A DNA stretch of 64,000 bases from Calliopsis andreniformis. Taxonomy: Eukaryota > Arthropoda > Insecta > Hymenoptera > Andrenidae. Where the stretch lies: assembly GCF_051401765.1 (NCBI RefSeq), contig NW_027480429.1, positions 12,838,157 to 12,902,156 on the forward strand, given 5' to 3'. Below, in pieces: positions 49,501-62,578 of the stretch. The notes beneath the pieces were generated by a model. That model saw only the letters and a list, made by a program, of their open reading frames with translations, did not search any database and was not told the origin of the DNA. Numbering within the stretch: position 1 is the stretch's first letter; each line of letters begins with the position of its first letter. The translations under genes and the position numbers were made by a program.

Positions 49501-52500
49501 TGTGAAAGTAATGGTCATTTCTACGTTCCGGGCAACCTAGGCTTCACTCTATGCGTTGCTCCACCCGATCGAATAGCTAGGGACTTAGAATTCAACGCTA
49601 AAAGCATAAAGTACAATAAAGATGCAACAGTTTTTCCATCGTATAACAGGAATAATTGCAACCAGTGTGACGGTAACGGTCTGTCCTACGTTCCGGGCAA
49701 CCTAGGCTTCACTCTAGGGCGTTGCTCCACCAGATCGAATAGTTAGGGCCTTAGAAGTCCACGCCAGAAGCATAAAATACGATAAAGATGCAACGGTTTT
49801 TCCATCGTATAAAACGAATAATTGCAACCAGTGTGAAATTTATGGTCATTCCTACATTCCGAGCAACCTAGACTTCACTCTAGAGCGTTGCTCCGCCAGA
49901 TCGAATAGTTAGGTCCTTAGAAGTCAACGCCAGAAGCATAAAATACGATATAAATACAACAGTTTGTCCATCGTAGAACAGGAATATTTGCAACCAGTGC
50001 GAAAGTTATGGTCATTCCTGCGTTCCGGGCAACCTAGGCTTCACACTAGGGCGTTGCTCCACCAGATTCAACAGTTAGGGCCTTAGAAGTCAACGCCCGA
50101 AGCATCAAATACAAAATAAATGGAACAGTTTTTCCATTGTATAAAACGAATAATAGCAATCAGTGTGAAAGTTATGGTCATTTCTACTTTGCGGGCAACC
50201 TAGGATTCACCCTAGGGCGTTGCTCCAACAGATTGAATAGTTAGGGCCCTAGAAGTCAATGCCCGAAGCATAAAATGCAATCAAAATACAACAGTTCTTA
50301 CATCATATAACAGGAATAATTGCAACCATTTTGAAAGTGATGTTCATTTCTACGTTCCGGGCAACCTAGGCTGCACTTTAGGGCGTTGCTCCACCAGATC
50401 GAATAGCTAGGGCCTTAGAAGTCAACGCCTGGAACATAAAATACAAAATAAATAGTACAGTTTTTCCATCGTATAAAACGAATAATTGCTACCAGTGTGG
50501 AAGTTATGGTCATTCCCACACTCCGGGCAGCCTAGGCTTCACTCTAGGGCGTTGCTCGACCAGATGGAATAGTTAGGGCCTTAGAAGTCAACGCCAGATG
50601 CATAAAATACAATAAAGATGCAACAGTTTTTCCATGGTATAAAACGAATAATTGCAAACAGTCTGAAAGTAATGGTCATTTCTACGTTCCAGGCAACCTA
50701 GGCTTCACCCTAGGGCGTTGTTCCACCAGATCGAATAGGTAGGGCCTAAGAAGCGAACGCCAGAAGCATAAAATACAATATATATACAGCAGTTTTTCCA
50801 TCGAATAAAACGAATAATTGCAACCAGTGTGAAAGTTATGGTCATTTCCACATTCCGTGTAACCTAGGCTTCACTCTAGGGCGTTGCTCCACCAGATCGA
50901 ATAGTTAGGGACTAAGAAGTGAACGCCCGTAGCATGAAATACACTAAATATAGAAGAGTTTTTCCATCGTATAACAGGAATAATTGCAACCAGTGCGAAA
51001 GTGATGGTCATTTTTACATTCAGAGCAACCTAGGCTTCACTCTAGGGCGTTGCTCCACCAGATCGAATGGTTAGGGCCTTAGAAATCAACGCCAGAAGCA
51101 TAAAATACAATAAAGATGCAACAGTTTTTCCATCGTATAACAGGAATAACTGCAAACAGTATGAAAGTACTGGTCATATCTACGTTCCGGGTAACCTAGG
51201 TATCACTATAGGGCGTTGCTCCACCAGATCGTATAGCTAGGGACTTAGAATTCAACGCCATAAGAATAAAATACAATATAAGTACAACAGTTTTTCCATC
51301 GTATAAAATGAATAATTGCAACCAGTGTGAAAGTTATGGTCATTTCTACATTCCGAGCAACCTAGGCTTCACTCTAGGGCGTTGCTCCACCTGATCCAAT
51401 AGGTAGGGCCTTAGAACTCAACGCCAGAAGCATAAAATACAATAAAGATGCAACAGTTTTTCCATCGTATAAAACGACTAATTGCAAACAGTCTGAAAGC
51501 AATGGTCATTTCTACGTTCCAGGCAACCTAGGCTTCACCCTAGGGCGTTGTTCGACCAGATCGAATAGGTAGGGCCTAAGAAGTCAACGCCATAAGAATA
51601 AAATACAATATAAATATAACAGTTTTTCCATCGTATAAAACGAATAATAGCAACCAGTGTGAAGGTTATTGTCATTTCAACGTTGCGGGCAATCTAGGCT
51701 TCACTCTAGGGAGTTGCTCCACCAGTTCAATCAGTTAGGGCCTTAGAAGTCAACGCCCGAAGCATAAAATACAAAATAAATAGAACAGTTTTTCCATTGT
51801 ATAAAACGAATAATTGCTACCAGTGTAAAAGTTATGGTCATTTGTACGTTCCGGGCAACCTAGGCTTCACTCTAGGGCGTTGCTCCACCAGATCGAATAG
51901 TTAGGGCCTTAGAAGTCCACGCCAGAAGTATAAAATACGATAAAGATGCAACAGTTTTTCCATCGTATAAAACGAGTAATTGCAACCAGTGTGAAATTTA
52001 TGGTCATTCCTACATTCCGAGCAACCTAGACTTCACTCTAGAGCGCTGCTCCACCAGATCGAATAGTTAGGTCCTTAGAAGTCAACGCCAGAAGCATAAA
52101 ATACGATATAAATACAACAGTTTGTCCATCGTAGAACAGGAATATTTGCAACCAGTGCGAAAGTTATGGTCATTTCTGCGTTCCGGGCAACCTAGGCTTC
52201 ACACTAGGGCGTTGCTCCACCAGATTCAACAGTTAGGGCATTAGAAGTCAACGCCCGAAGCATAAAATACAAAATAAATGGAACAGTTTTTCCATTGTAT
52301 AAAACGAATAATAGCAATCAGTGTGAAAGTTATGGTCATTTCTACTTTCCGGGCAACCTAGGATTCACCCTAGGGCGTTGCTCCAACAGATTGAATAGTT
52401 AGGGCCCTAGAAGTCAATGCCCGAAGCATAAAATGCAATCAAAATACAACAGTTTTTACATCATATAACAGGAATAATTGCAACCATTTTGAAAGTGATG

Positions 52501-52528
52501 TTCATTTCTACGTTCCGGGCAACCTAGG
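46554..52528 (+). repeat. Superrepeat unit, copy 2 (5,975 bp, 36 monomers)
   Basis: Copy 2 follows copy 1 at an offset of 5,643 bp until about 50345. It then holds two extra monomers (M tail, N at 50464, start of O/G at 50630) before rejoining the copy-1 order AH/C D E F G H I J K L M. The entry junction (46480-46645 monomer) is a chimera of type M on the left and the GTAGGGCGTTGCACCACC type on the right. A few point differences from copy 1 are visible, for example CTGCACTTTAGGG at 50371 and GTGACGGTAACGG at 49667. Confidence 0.85.
49468..49632 (+). repeat. 165-bp monomer, copy in superrepeat unit 2
   Basis: It has the same CTCTATGCG lesion and CCACCCGATCG as the monomer at 43825, exactly 5,643 bp downstream. 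It carries AGCTAGGGAC where the first copy has AGCTATGGAC. Confidence 0.9.
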
Positions 52529-53948
52529 CTTCACTTTAGGGCGTTGCTCCACCAGATCGAATAGCTAGGGCCTTAGAAGTCAACGCCTGGAGCATAAAAT
52601 ACAAAATAAATAGTACAGCTTTTCCATCGTATAAAACGAATAATTGCTACCAGTGTGGAAGTTATGGTCATTCCCACGTTCCGGGCAGCCTAGGCTTCAC
52701 TCTAGGGCGTTGCTCCACCAGATGGAATAGTTAGGGCCTTAGAAGTCAACGCCAGATGCATAAAATACAATAAAGATGCAACAGTTTTTCCATCGTATAA
52801 AACGAATAATTGCAAACAGTCTGAAAGTAATGGTCATTTCTACGTTCCAGGCAACCTAGGCTTCACCCTAGGGCGTTGTTCCTCCAGATCGAATAGGTAG
52901 GGCCTAAGAAGTCAACGCCATAAGAATAAAATACAATATAAATATTACAGTTTTTCCATCGTATAAAACGAATAATAGCAACCAGTGTGAAGGTTATGGG
53001 CATTTCAACGTTCCGGGCAATCTAGGCTTCACTCTAGGGGGTTGCTCCTCCAGATCAATCAGTTAGGGCCTTAGAAGTTAACGCCCGAAGCATAAAATAC
53101 AAAATAAATAGAACAGTTTTTCCATTGTATAAAACGAATAATTGCTACCAGTGTAAAAGTTAAGGTCATTTCTGCGTTCCGGGTAACCTAGGCTTCACTC
53201 TAGGGCGTTGCTCCACCAGATCGAATAGTTAGAGCCTTAGAAGTCCACGCCAGAAGCATAAAATACGATAAAGATGCAACAGTTTTTCCATCGTATAAAA
53301 CGAATAATTGCAACCAGTGTGAAATTTATGGTCATTCCTACATTCCGGGCAACCTAGGATTCACCCTAGCGCGCTGCTCCAACAGATTGAATAGTTAGGG
53401 CCCTGGAAGTCAACGCGAGACGCATAAAATACAATATAAATACAACTGCGTTTCCATCGTATGAAACGAATAATTGCAACCAGTGTGAAAGTTATGGTCA
53501 TTTCCACATTCCGTGTAACCTAGGCTTCACTCTAGGGCGTTGCTCCACCAGATCGAATAGTTAGGGCCTTAGAAGTCAACGTCAGAAGCATAAAATACAA
53601 TAAAACTACAACAGTTATTCCATCGTATAACAGGAATAATTCCAACTAGTTTGAAAGTGATGGTCATTTCTACGTTCCGGGCAACCTAGGCTTCACTCTA
53701 GGGCGTTATTACACCAGATCGAATAGTTAGGGCCTAAGAAGTCAACGCCAGAAGGAGAAATTACAATATAAATACAACAGCTTTTCCATCGTATAAAACG
53801 AGTAATTGCAACCAGTGTGAAAGTTATGGTCATTTCTACGTTCTGGGCAACCTAGGCTTCACCATAGGGCGTTGCTCTACCAGATCGAATAGTCAGGGCC
53901 TTAGAAGTCAACGCCCGAAGCATAAAGTACAAAATAAATAGAACAGAT
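52529..53948 (+). repeat. 26-mer-derived tail (N O P V W X) and three linker monomers
   Basis: From M at 52456 the order continues N (52622), O, P (GGGGGTTGC), V, W and X (53452). The right part of X is replaced by GTTAGGGCC and CAACGTCAGAAG, leading into two linker monomers at 53618 and 53784 (GTTATTACACC; CACCATAGGGCG with GCTCTACC). The superrepeat then restarts at 53949. W here has CACCCTAGCGCG, a private change. Confidence 0.8.
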
Positions 53949-56350
53949 TTTCCACTGTATATAACGAATAATTGCTACCAGTGTGAAAGTTATGGTCATT
54001 TTTACTTTCCTGGCAGCCTAGGTTTCACCCTAGGGTGTTGCTCCAACAGATTGAATAGTTGAGGCCTTAGAAGTCAACGCCCGAATCATAAAATGCAATA
54101 AAGATACAACAGCTTTTCCATCGTATAAAACGAATAATTGCAACCAGTGTGAAGGTTATGGTCATTTCTACGTTCCGGGCAACCTACGTTTCACTCTATG
54201 GCGTTGCTCCACCAGATCGAATAGTTAGGGCCTAAGAATTCAACGCCAGGAGCATAAAATACGATATGAATACAACAGCTTTTCCATCGTATAAAACGAG
54301 TAATTGCAACCAGTGTGAAGGTTATGGTTATTTCTGCGTTTCGGGCAACCTAGGCTTCACTCGAGGGCGTTGCTCCATCAGATCGAATAGTTGGGGCCTT
54401 AGAAGTCAACGCCAGAAGCATAAAATACAATAAAGATGAAACAGTTATTCCATCGTATAACAGGAATAACTGCAACCAGTGTGAAAGTAATGGTCATTTC
54501 TACGTTCCGAGCATCCTAGGCTTCACTCCAGGGCGTTCTTCAACCAGATCGAATAGTTAGGGCCGAAGGAATCAAGGCCAGAAGCATAATATAGAATATA
54601 AATATAACAGTTTTTCCATCGTATAGAACGAATAATAGCAACCAGTGTCAAAGTTATGGTCATTTCTACGTTCCGGGCAACGTAGGCTTTACTCTACGGC
54701 GTCGTTCCACCAGATCGAATATTTAGGGCCTAAGAAGTCAACGCCAGACGCATAAAATATAATATAAATATAACAGCTTTTGCATCGTATAAAACGAATA
54801 ATAGCAACCAGTGTGAAAGTTATGGTCATTTCTACGTCCCGGGCAACCTAGGCTTCACTCTAGGGCGTTGCTCCACCAGATAGAATAGCTAGGGCCTTAG
54901 AAGTCGACGCCAGAAGCATAAAATACAATATAAATACAACAGCATTTCCATCGTATAAAATGAATAATTGCAAACAGTGTGAAAGTAATGGTCATTTCTA
55001 CGTTCCGGGCAACCTAGGCTTCACTGTAGGGCGTTGCACCACCAGATCGAATAGTTAGGGCCTTAGAAGTCAACGCCAGAAGCATAAAAGACAATATAAA
55101 TACAACAACTTTTCCATCGTATAACAGAAGTAATAGCAACCAGTGCGAAAGTTATGGTCATTTCTACGTTCCAGGCAACCTAGGCTTCACTCTAGGGCGT
55201 TGCTCCACCAGATCGAATAGTTAGGGCCTTAGAAGTCAACGCCCGAAGCCTAAAATGCAATAAAACTACAATAGTTCTTCCATCGCATAACAGGAATAAT
55301 TCCAACCAGTTTGAAAGTGATGGTCATTTCTACGTTCCGGGCAACCTAGGCTTCACTCTAGGGCGTTGTTACACCAGATCGAATAGTTAGGGCCTTAGAA
55401 GTCAACGCCCGAAGCATAAAATGCAATCAAACTACAACAGTTTTTCCATCGCATAACAGGAATAATTCCAACCAGTTTGAAAGTGATGGTCATTTCTACG
55501 TTCCGGGCTACCAAGGCTTCACTCTAGGGCGTTGTCACACCAGATCGAATAGCTACGACCTTAGAAGTCAAAGCCAGAAGCAGAAAATACAATAAAAATG
55601 CAACAGTTTTTCCACCGTACAGCATGGCTAATTGCAACCAGTGCGAAAGTAATGATCATTTCGACGTTACGGGCAACCTAGGCTTCACTCTAGGGCGCTG
55701 CTCCACCAGATCGAATAGCTACGGACTTAGAATTCAACGCTAAAAGCATAAAGTACAATAAAGATGCAACAGCTTTTCCATGGTATAACAGGAATAATTG
55801 CAACCAGTGTGAAGGTAACGGTCTGTCCTACGTTCCGGGCAACCTAGGCTTCACTCCAGGGCGTTGCTAAATCAGATCGAATAGATAGGATCTTAGAAGT
55901 CAACGCCCGAAGCATAAAGTACAAAATAAATAGAACAGATTTTCCATTGTATAAAACGAATAATAGCAACCAGTGTGAAAGTTAAGGTCATTTCTACGTT
56001 CCGGGCAACCTAGGCTTCACTCTAGGGCGTTGCACAACCAGATCGAATAGTTAGGGCCTTAGAAGTCAACGCCAGAAGCATAAAAAACAATATAAATACA
56101 ACAACTTTTCCATCGTATAACAGGAATAATAGCAACAAGTGTGAAAGGTATGATCATTTCGACGTTTCGGGCATGCTAGACTTAACTCAGAGGCGTTGCT
56201 CCACCAGATAGAAGGGTTAGGGCCTTTGAAATCAACGCCCGAAACATAAAATACAATATAAATACAACAGTTTTTCCATGGTATAAGACGAATAATTGCA
56301 ACCAGTGTGAAAGTAATGGTCATTTCGACGTTTCGGGCAACCTAGGCTTC
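53949..56350 (+). repeat. Second copy of the superrepeat left part
   Basis: It matches 39841-42242 at an offset of 14,108 bp (85 monomers minus 2 bp, accounted for by the two 165-bp monomers between). U (54447), A (54613) and the B-like monomer are all present. The first monomer differs at its start (CCACTGTATATAACG against CCATTGTATAAAACG), so the duplicated segment probably begins inside it. From about 55019 it also matches 46554 onward at an offset of 8,465 bp. Confidence 0.83.
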
Positions 56351-56437
56351 ACTCTATGCGTTGCTCCACCCGATCGAATAGCTAGGGACTTAGAATTCAA
56401 CGCTAAAAGCATAAAGTACAATAAAGATGCAACAGTT
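56273..56437 (+). repeat. Chimeric 165-bp monomer at an exact 10-monomer deletion
   Basis: The left part (CCATGGTATAAGACG, TTTCGACGTTTCGGG) matches the monomer at 47808. The right part (CTCTATGCGTTGC, CCACCCGATCG) matches the one at 49468. The offset to copy 2 drops from 8,465 to 6,805 bp, a loss of 1,660 bp or exactly ten monomers. Confidence 0.88.
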
Positions 56438-57599
56438 TTTCCATCGTATAACAGGAATAATTGCAACCAGTGTGAAGGTAACGGTCTGTCCTACATTCCG
56501 GGCAACCTAGGCTTCACTCTAGGGCGTTGCTCCACCAGATCGAATAGTTAGGGCCTTAGAAGTCCACGCCAGAAGCATAAAATACGATAAAGATGCAACG
56601 GTTTTTCCATCGTATAAAACGAATAATTGCAACCAGTGTGAAATTTATGGTCATTCCTACATTCCGAGCAACCTAGACTTCACTCTAGAGCGTTGCTCCG
56701 CCAGATCGAATAGTTAGGTCCTTATAAGTCAACGCCAGAAGCATAAAATACGATATAAATACAACAGTTTGTCCATCGTAGAACAGGAATATTTGCAACC
56801 AGTGCGAAAGTTATGGTCATTCCTGCGTTCCGGGCAACCTAGGCTTCACACTAGGGCGTTGCTCCACCAGATTCAACAGTTAGGGCCTTAGAAGTCAACG
56901 CCCGAAGCATCAAATACAAAATAAATGGAACAGTTTTTCCATTGTATAAAACGAATAATAGCAATCAGTGTGAAAGTTATGGTCATTTCTACTTTGCGGG
57001 CAACCTAGGATTCACCCTAGGGCGTTGCTCCAACAGATTGAATAGTTAGGGCCCTAGAAGTCAATGCCCGAAGCATAAAATGCAATCAAAATACAACAGT
57101 TCTTACATCATATAACAGGAATAATTGCAACCATTTTGAAAGTGATGTTCATTTCTACGTTCCGGGCAACCTAGGCTTCACTTTAGGGCGTTGCTCCACC
57201 AGATCGAATAGCTAGGGCCTTAGAAGTCAACGCCTGGAACATAAAATACAAAATAAATAGTACAGTTTTTCCATCGTATAAAACGAATAATTGCTACCAG
57301 TGTGGAAGTTATGGTCATTCCCACGTTCCGGGCAGCCTAGGCTTCACTCTAGGGCGTTGCTCGACCAGATGGAATAGTTAGGGCCTTAGAAGTCAACGCC
57401 AGATGCATAAAATACAATAAAGATGCAACAGTTTTTCCATCGTATAAAACGAATAATTGCAAACAGTCTGAAAGTAATGGTCATTTCTACGTTCCAGGCA
57501 ACCTAGGCTTCACCCTAGGGCGTTGTTCCACCAGATCGAATAGGTAGGGCCTAAGAAGCGAACGCCAGAAGCATAAAATACAATATATATACAGCAGTT
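56438..57599 (+). repeat. Third copy of the J-K-L-M-N-O/G block
   Basis: It follows 49633-50794 at an offset of 6,805 bp. It includes the AAGGTAACGGTCTG monomer, J with GCTCCGCCAG, K with CATTCCTGCG, L with CTACTTTGCGGG, M, N with TGCTCGACCAG and the O/G chimera with the AAGCGAACGCCAG tail. Like copy 2, it retains the two monomers missing from copy 1. It shows ACATTCCGGGC where copy 2 has ACGTTCCGGGC near 56496. Confidence 0.82.
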
Positions 57600-58428
57600 T
57601 TTCCATCGTATAAAACGAGTAATTGCAACCAGTGTGAAAGTGATGGTCATTTCTACATTCAGAGCAACCTAGGCTTCACTCTAGGGCGTTGCTCCACCAG
57701 ATCGAATAGTTAGGGCCTTAGAAGTCAACGCCAGAAGCATAAAAAACAATATAAATACAACAACTTTTCCATCGTATAACAGGAATAATAGCAACCAGTG
57801 TGAAAGGTATGACCATTTCGACGTTTCGGACAACATAGGCTTCACTGTAGGGCGTTGCTCCACCAGATCGAATGGGTAGGGCCATAGAAGTCAACGCCCG
57901 GAACATAAAATACAATATAAATACAACAGTTTTTCCATTGTATAGAACGAATAATGGCGACCAGTGTGAAAGTAATGGTCATTTCTACGTTCCGGGCAAC
58001 CTAGGCGTCACTCTAGGGCGTTGCTCCACCACATCGAATAGCTACGGCCTTAGAGGTCAACGCCAGAAGCATAAAATACAATATAAATACAACAGAATTT
58101 CCATCGTATAAAATGAATAATTGCAAACAGTGTGAAAGTAATGGTCATTTCTACGTTCCGGGCAACCTAGGCTTCACTCTATGCGTTGCTCCACCCGATC
58201 GAATAGCTAGGGACTTAGAATTCAACGCTAAAAGCATAAAGTACAATAAAGATGCAACAGTTTTTCCATCGTATAACAGGAATAATTGCAACCAGTGTGA
58301 AGGTAACGGTCTGTCCTACGTTCCGGGCAACCTAGGCTTCACTCTAGGGCGTTGCTCCACCAGATCGAATAGTTAGGGCCTTAGAAGTCCACGCCAGAAG
58401 CATAAAATACGATAAAGATGCAACAGTT
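57600..58428 (+). repeat. Scrambled junction region with another 165-bp monomer
   Basis: The monomer at 57600 is D-like (ACATTCAGAGC) on an ACGAGTAATTG start. The next (57766) begins like 48133 (GAAAGGTATG, TTTCGACGTTTCGG) and ends like the GAATGGGTAGGGCC monomer near 48400, so several monomers were skipped. The 58098-58262 monomer again carries CTCTATGCG, and 58263 is the AAGGTAACGGTCTG type. The order is therefore 48.1-kb-like, 48.4-kb-like, 49.5-kb-like, then J: nested deletions of the same parent. Confidence 0.78.
58098..58262 (+). repeat. 165-bp monomer, fourth copy of the CTCTATGCG lesion
   Basis: It has the same GG-to-T lesion and CCACCCGATCG as the other three copies, but its left half starts CAGAATTTCCATCG with AATTGCAAACAG. 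That half resembles 40837, so this copy was also made by an in-register exchange. Confidence 0.88.
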
Positions 58429-61400
58429 TTTCCATCGTATAAAACGAATAATTGCAACCAGTGTGAAATTTATGGTCATTCCTACATTCCGAGCAACCTA
58501 GACTTCACTCTAGAGCGTTGCTCCGCCAGATCGAATAGTTAGGTCCTTAGAAGTCAACGCCAGAAGCATAAAATACGATATAAATACAACAGTTTGTCCA
58601 TCGTAGAACAGGAATATTTGCAACCAGTGCGAAAGTTATGGTCATTTCTGCGTTCCGGGCAACCTAGGCTTCACACTAGGGCGTTGCTCCACCAGATTCA
58701 ACAGTGAGGGCCTTAGAAGTCAACGCCCGAAGCATAAAATACAAAATAAATGGAACAGTTTTTCCATTGTATAAAACGAATAATAGCAATCAGTGTGAAA
58801 GTTATGGTCATTTCTACTTTCCGGGCAACCTAGGATTCACCCTAGGGCGTTGCTCCAACAGATTGAATAGTTAGGGCCCTAGAAGTCAATGCCCGAAGCA
58901 TAAAATGCAATCAAAATACAACAGTTTTTACATCATATAACAGGAATAATTGCAACCATTTTGAAAGTGATGTTCATTTCTACGTTCCGGGCAACCTAGG
59001 CTTCACTCTAGGGCGTTGCTCCACCAGATCGAATAGCTAGGGCCTTAGAAGTCAACGCCAGATGCATAAAATACAATAAAGATGCAACAGTTTTTCCATC
59101 GTATAAAACGAATAATTGCAAACAGTCTGAAAGTAATGGTCATTTCTACGTTCCAGGCAACCTAGGCTTCACCCTAGGGCGTTGTTCCACCAGATCGAAT
59201 AGGTAGGGCCTAAGAAGTCAACGCCATAAGAATAAAATACAATATAAATATAACAGTTTTTCCATCGTATAAAACGAATAATAGCAACCAGTGTGAAGGT
59301 TATGGTCATTTCAACGTTCCGGGCAATCTAGGCTTCACTCTAGGGCGTTGCTCCCCCAGATCAATAAGTTAGGCCCTTAGAAGTTAACGCCCGAAGCATA
59401 AAATACAAAATAAATAGAACAGTTTTTCCATCGTATAAAACGAATAATAGCAACCAGTGTGAAGGTTATGGTCATTTCAACGTTCCGGGCAATCTAGGCT
59501 TCACTCTAGGGCGTTGCTCCTCCAGATCAATCAGTTAGGGCCTAAGAAGTCAACGCCAGAAGCATAAAATACAATATAAATACAATAGTTTTTCCATTGT
59601 ATAAAACGAATAATTGCAACCAGTGTGAAAGTTATGGTCATTTCTACGTTCCGGGCAACATAGGCTCCACTCTTGGACGTTGCCCCTCCAGATCAAATAG
59701 TTAGGGCCTAAGAAGCGAACGCCAGAAGCATAAAATACAATATATATACAGCAGTTTTTCCATCGTATAAAACGAGTAATTGCAACCAGTGTGAAAGTGA
59801 TGGTCATTTCTACATTCAGAGCAACCTAGGCTTCACTCTAGGGCGTTGCTCCACCAGATCGAATAGTTAGGTCCTTAGAAGTCAACGCCAGAAGCATAAA
59901 ATACGATATAAATACAACAGTTTGTCCATCGTAGAACAGGAATATTTGCGACCAGTGCGAAAGTTATGGTCATTTCTGCGTTCCGGGCAACCTAGGCTTC
60001 ACACTAGGGCGTTGCTCCACCAGATTCAACAGTTAGGGCCTTAGAAGTCAACGCCCGAAGCATAAAATACAAAATAAATGGGACAGTTTTTCCATTGTAT
60101 AAAACGAATAATAGCAATCAGTGTGAAAGTTATGGTCATTTCTACTTTCCGGGCAACCTAGAATTCACCCTAGGGCGTTGCTCCAACAGATTGAATAGTT
60201 AGGGCCCTAGAAGTCAATGCCCGAAGCATAAAATGCAATCAAAATACAACAGTTTTTACATCATATAACAGGAATAATTGCAACCATTTTGAAAGTGATG
60301 TTCATTTCTACGTTCCGGGCAACCTAGGCTTCACTCTAGGGCGTTGCTCCACCAGATCGAATAGCTAGGGCCTTAGAAGTCAACGCCTGGAGCATAAAAT
60401 ACAAAATAAATAGTACAGTTTTTCCATCGTATAAAACGAATAATTGCTACCAGTGTGGAAGTTATGGTCATTTCCACGTTCCGGGCAGCCTAGGCTTCAC
60501 TCTAGGGCGTTGCTCCACCAGATGGAATAGTTAGGGCCTTAGAAGTCAACGCCAGATGCATAAAATACAATAAAGATGCAACAGTTTTTCCATCGTATAA
60601 TACGAATAATTGCAAACAGTCTGAAAGTAATGGTCATTTCTACGTTCCAGACAACCTAGGCTTCACCCTAGGGCGTTGTTCCACCAGATTGAATAGGTAG
60701 GGCCTAAGAAGTCAACGCCATAAGAATAAAATACAATATAAATATAACAGTTTTTCCATCGTATAAAACGAATAATAGCAACCAGTGTGAAGGTTATGGT
60801 CATTTCAACGTTCCGGGCAATCTAGGCTTCACTCTAGGGCGTTGCTCCTCCAGATCAATCAGTTAGGGCCTTAGAAGTTAACGCCCGAAGCATAAAATAC
60901 AAAATAAATAGAACAGTTTTTCCATCGTATAAAACGAATAATTGCTACCAGTGTAAAAGTTAAGGTCATTTCTACGTTCCGGGTAACCTAGGCTTCACTC
61001 TAGGGCGTTGCTCCACCAGATCGAATAGTTAGAGCCTTAGAAGTCCACGCCAGAAACAGAAAATACGATAAAGATGCAACAGTTTTTCCATCGTATAAAA
61101 CGAATAATTGCAACCAGTGTGAAATTTATGGTCATTCCTACATTCCGAGCAACCTAGACTTCACTCTAGAGCGTTTTTCCACCAGATCGAGTAGTTAGGT
61201 CCTTAGAAGTCAACGCCAGAAGCATAAAATACGATATAAATACAACAGTTTGTCCATCGTAAAACATGAATATTTGCAACCAGTGCGAAAGCTATGGTCA
61301 TTTCTGCGTTCCGGGCAACCTAGGCTTCACACTAGGGCGTTGCTCCACCAGATTCAACAGTTAGGGCCTTAGAAGTCAACGCCCGAAGCATAAAATACAA

Positions 61401-62246
61401 AATAAATGGAACAGTTTTTCCATTGTATAAAACGAATAATAGCAATCAGTGTGAAAGTTATGGTCATTTCCACGTTCCGGGTAGCCTAGGCTTCACTCTA
61501 GGGCGTTGCTCCACCAGATGGAATAGTTAGGGCCTTAGAAGTCAACGCCAGATGCATAAAATACAATAAAGATGCAACAGTTTTTCCATCGTATAAAACG
61601 AATAATTGCAAACAGTCTGAAAGTAATGGTCATTTCTACGTTCCAGGCAACCTAGGCTTCACCCTAGGGCGTTGTTCCACCAGATCGAATAGGTAGGGCC
61701 TAAGAAGTCAACGCCATAAGAATAAAATACAATATAAATATAACAGTTTTTCCATCGTATAGAACGAATAAGAGCAACCAGTGTGAAAGTTATGGTCATT
61801 TCAACGTTCCGGGCAATCTAGGCTTCACTCTAGGGCGTTGCTCCTCCAGATCAATCAGTTAGGGCCTTAGAAGTTAACGCCCGAAGCATAAAATACAAAA
61901 TAAATAGAACAGTTTTTCCATTGTATAAAACGAATAATTGCTACCAGTGTAAAAGTTAAGGTCATTTCTACGTTCCGGGTAACCTAGGCTTCACTCTAGG
62001 GCGTTGCTCCACCAGATCGAATAGTTAGAGCCTTAGAAGTCCACGCCAGAAGCATAAAATACGATAAAGATGCAACAGTTTTTCCATCGTATAAAACGAA
62101 TAATTGCAACCAGTGCGAAAGTTATGGTCATTTCTGCGTTCCGGGCAACCTAGGCTTCACTCTAGGGCGTTGCTCCACCAGATGGAACAGTTAGGGCCTT
62201 AGAAGTCAACGCCAGATGCATAAAATACAATAACGATGCAACAGTT
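58429..62246 (+). repeat. 8-monomer HOR zone (J K L M N O P V)
   Basis: Types J, K, L, M/N and O/G lead to two adjacent P monomers (59259, 59425) and two chimeras. The clear cycle is K (59923) L M N O P V J, then K (61251) L/N O P V W/K, with K-to-K spacing of 1,328 bp (8 x 166). L/N (61417) has the L start and the N end, removing two monomers from the second cycle. The types are those of the 26-mer HOR, but V here leads to J instead of W, so this is a separately derived amplicon. Confidence 0.75.
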
Positions 62247-62578
62247 TTTCCATCGTATAACAGGAATAATTGCAACCAGTTTGAAAGTGATGGTCATTTC
62301 TACGTTCCGGGCAACCTAGGCTTCACTCTAGGGCGTTGCTCCACCAGATAGAATAGATAGGGCCTTAGCAGTCAACGCCCGAAGCATAAAATACAAAATA
62401 AATAGTACAGTTTTTCCATCGTATTAAACGAATAATTTCTACAAGTGTGGAAGTTATGGACATTTCTACTTTCCGGGCAACCTGGGCTTCACCGTAGGGC
62501 GTTGTTCCACCAGATGGAATAGTTAGGGCCTAAGAAGTCAACGCCAGAACCATAAAATACGATATAAATACAGCAGCT

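Noticed and set aside
41958..59807. Recurring 72-87 codon frames on both strands (for example 41958-42215, 42769-42987, 43840-44103, 59550-59807)
   Set aside because: They are satellite translations copied with the superrepeat, on both strands of the same DNA. They have no consistent start context, no conserved coding signature and no length beyond about 1.5 monomers.
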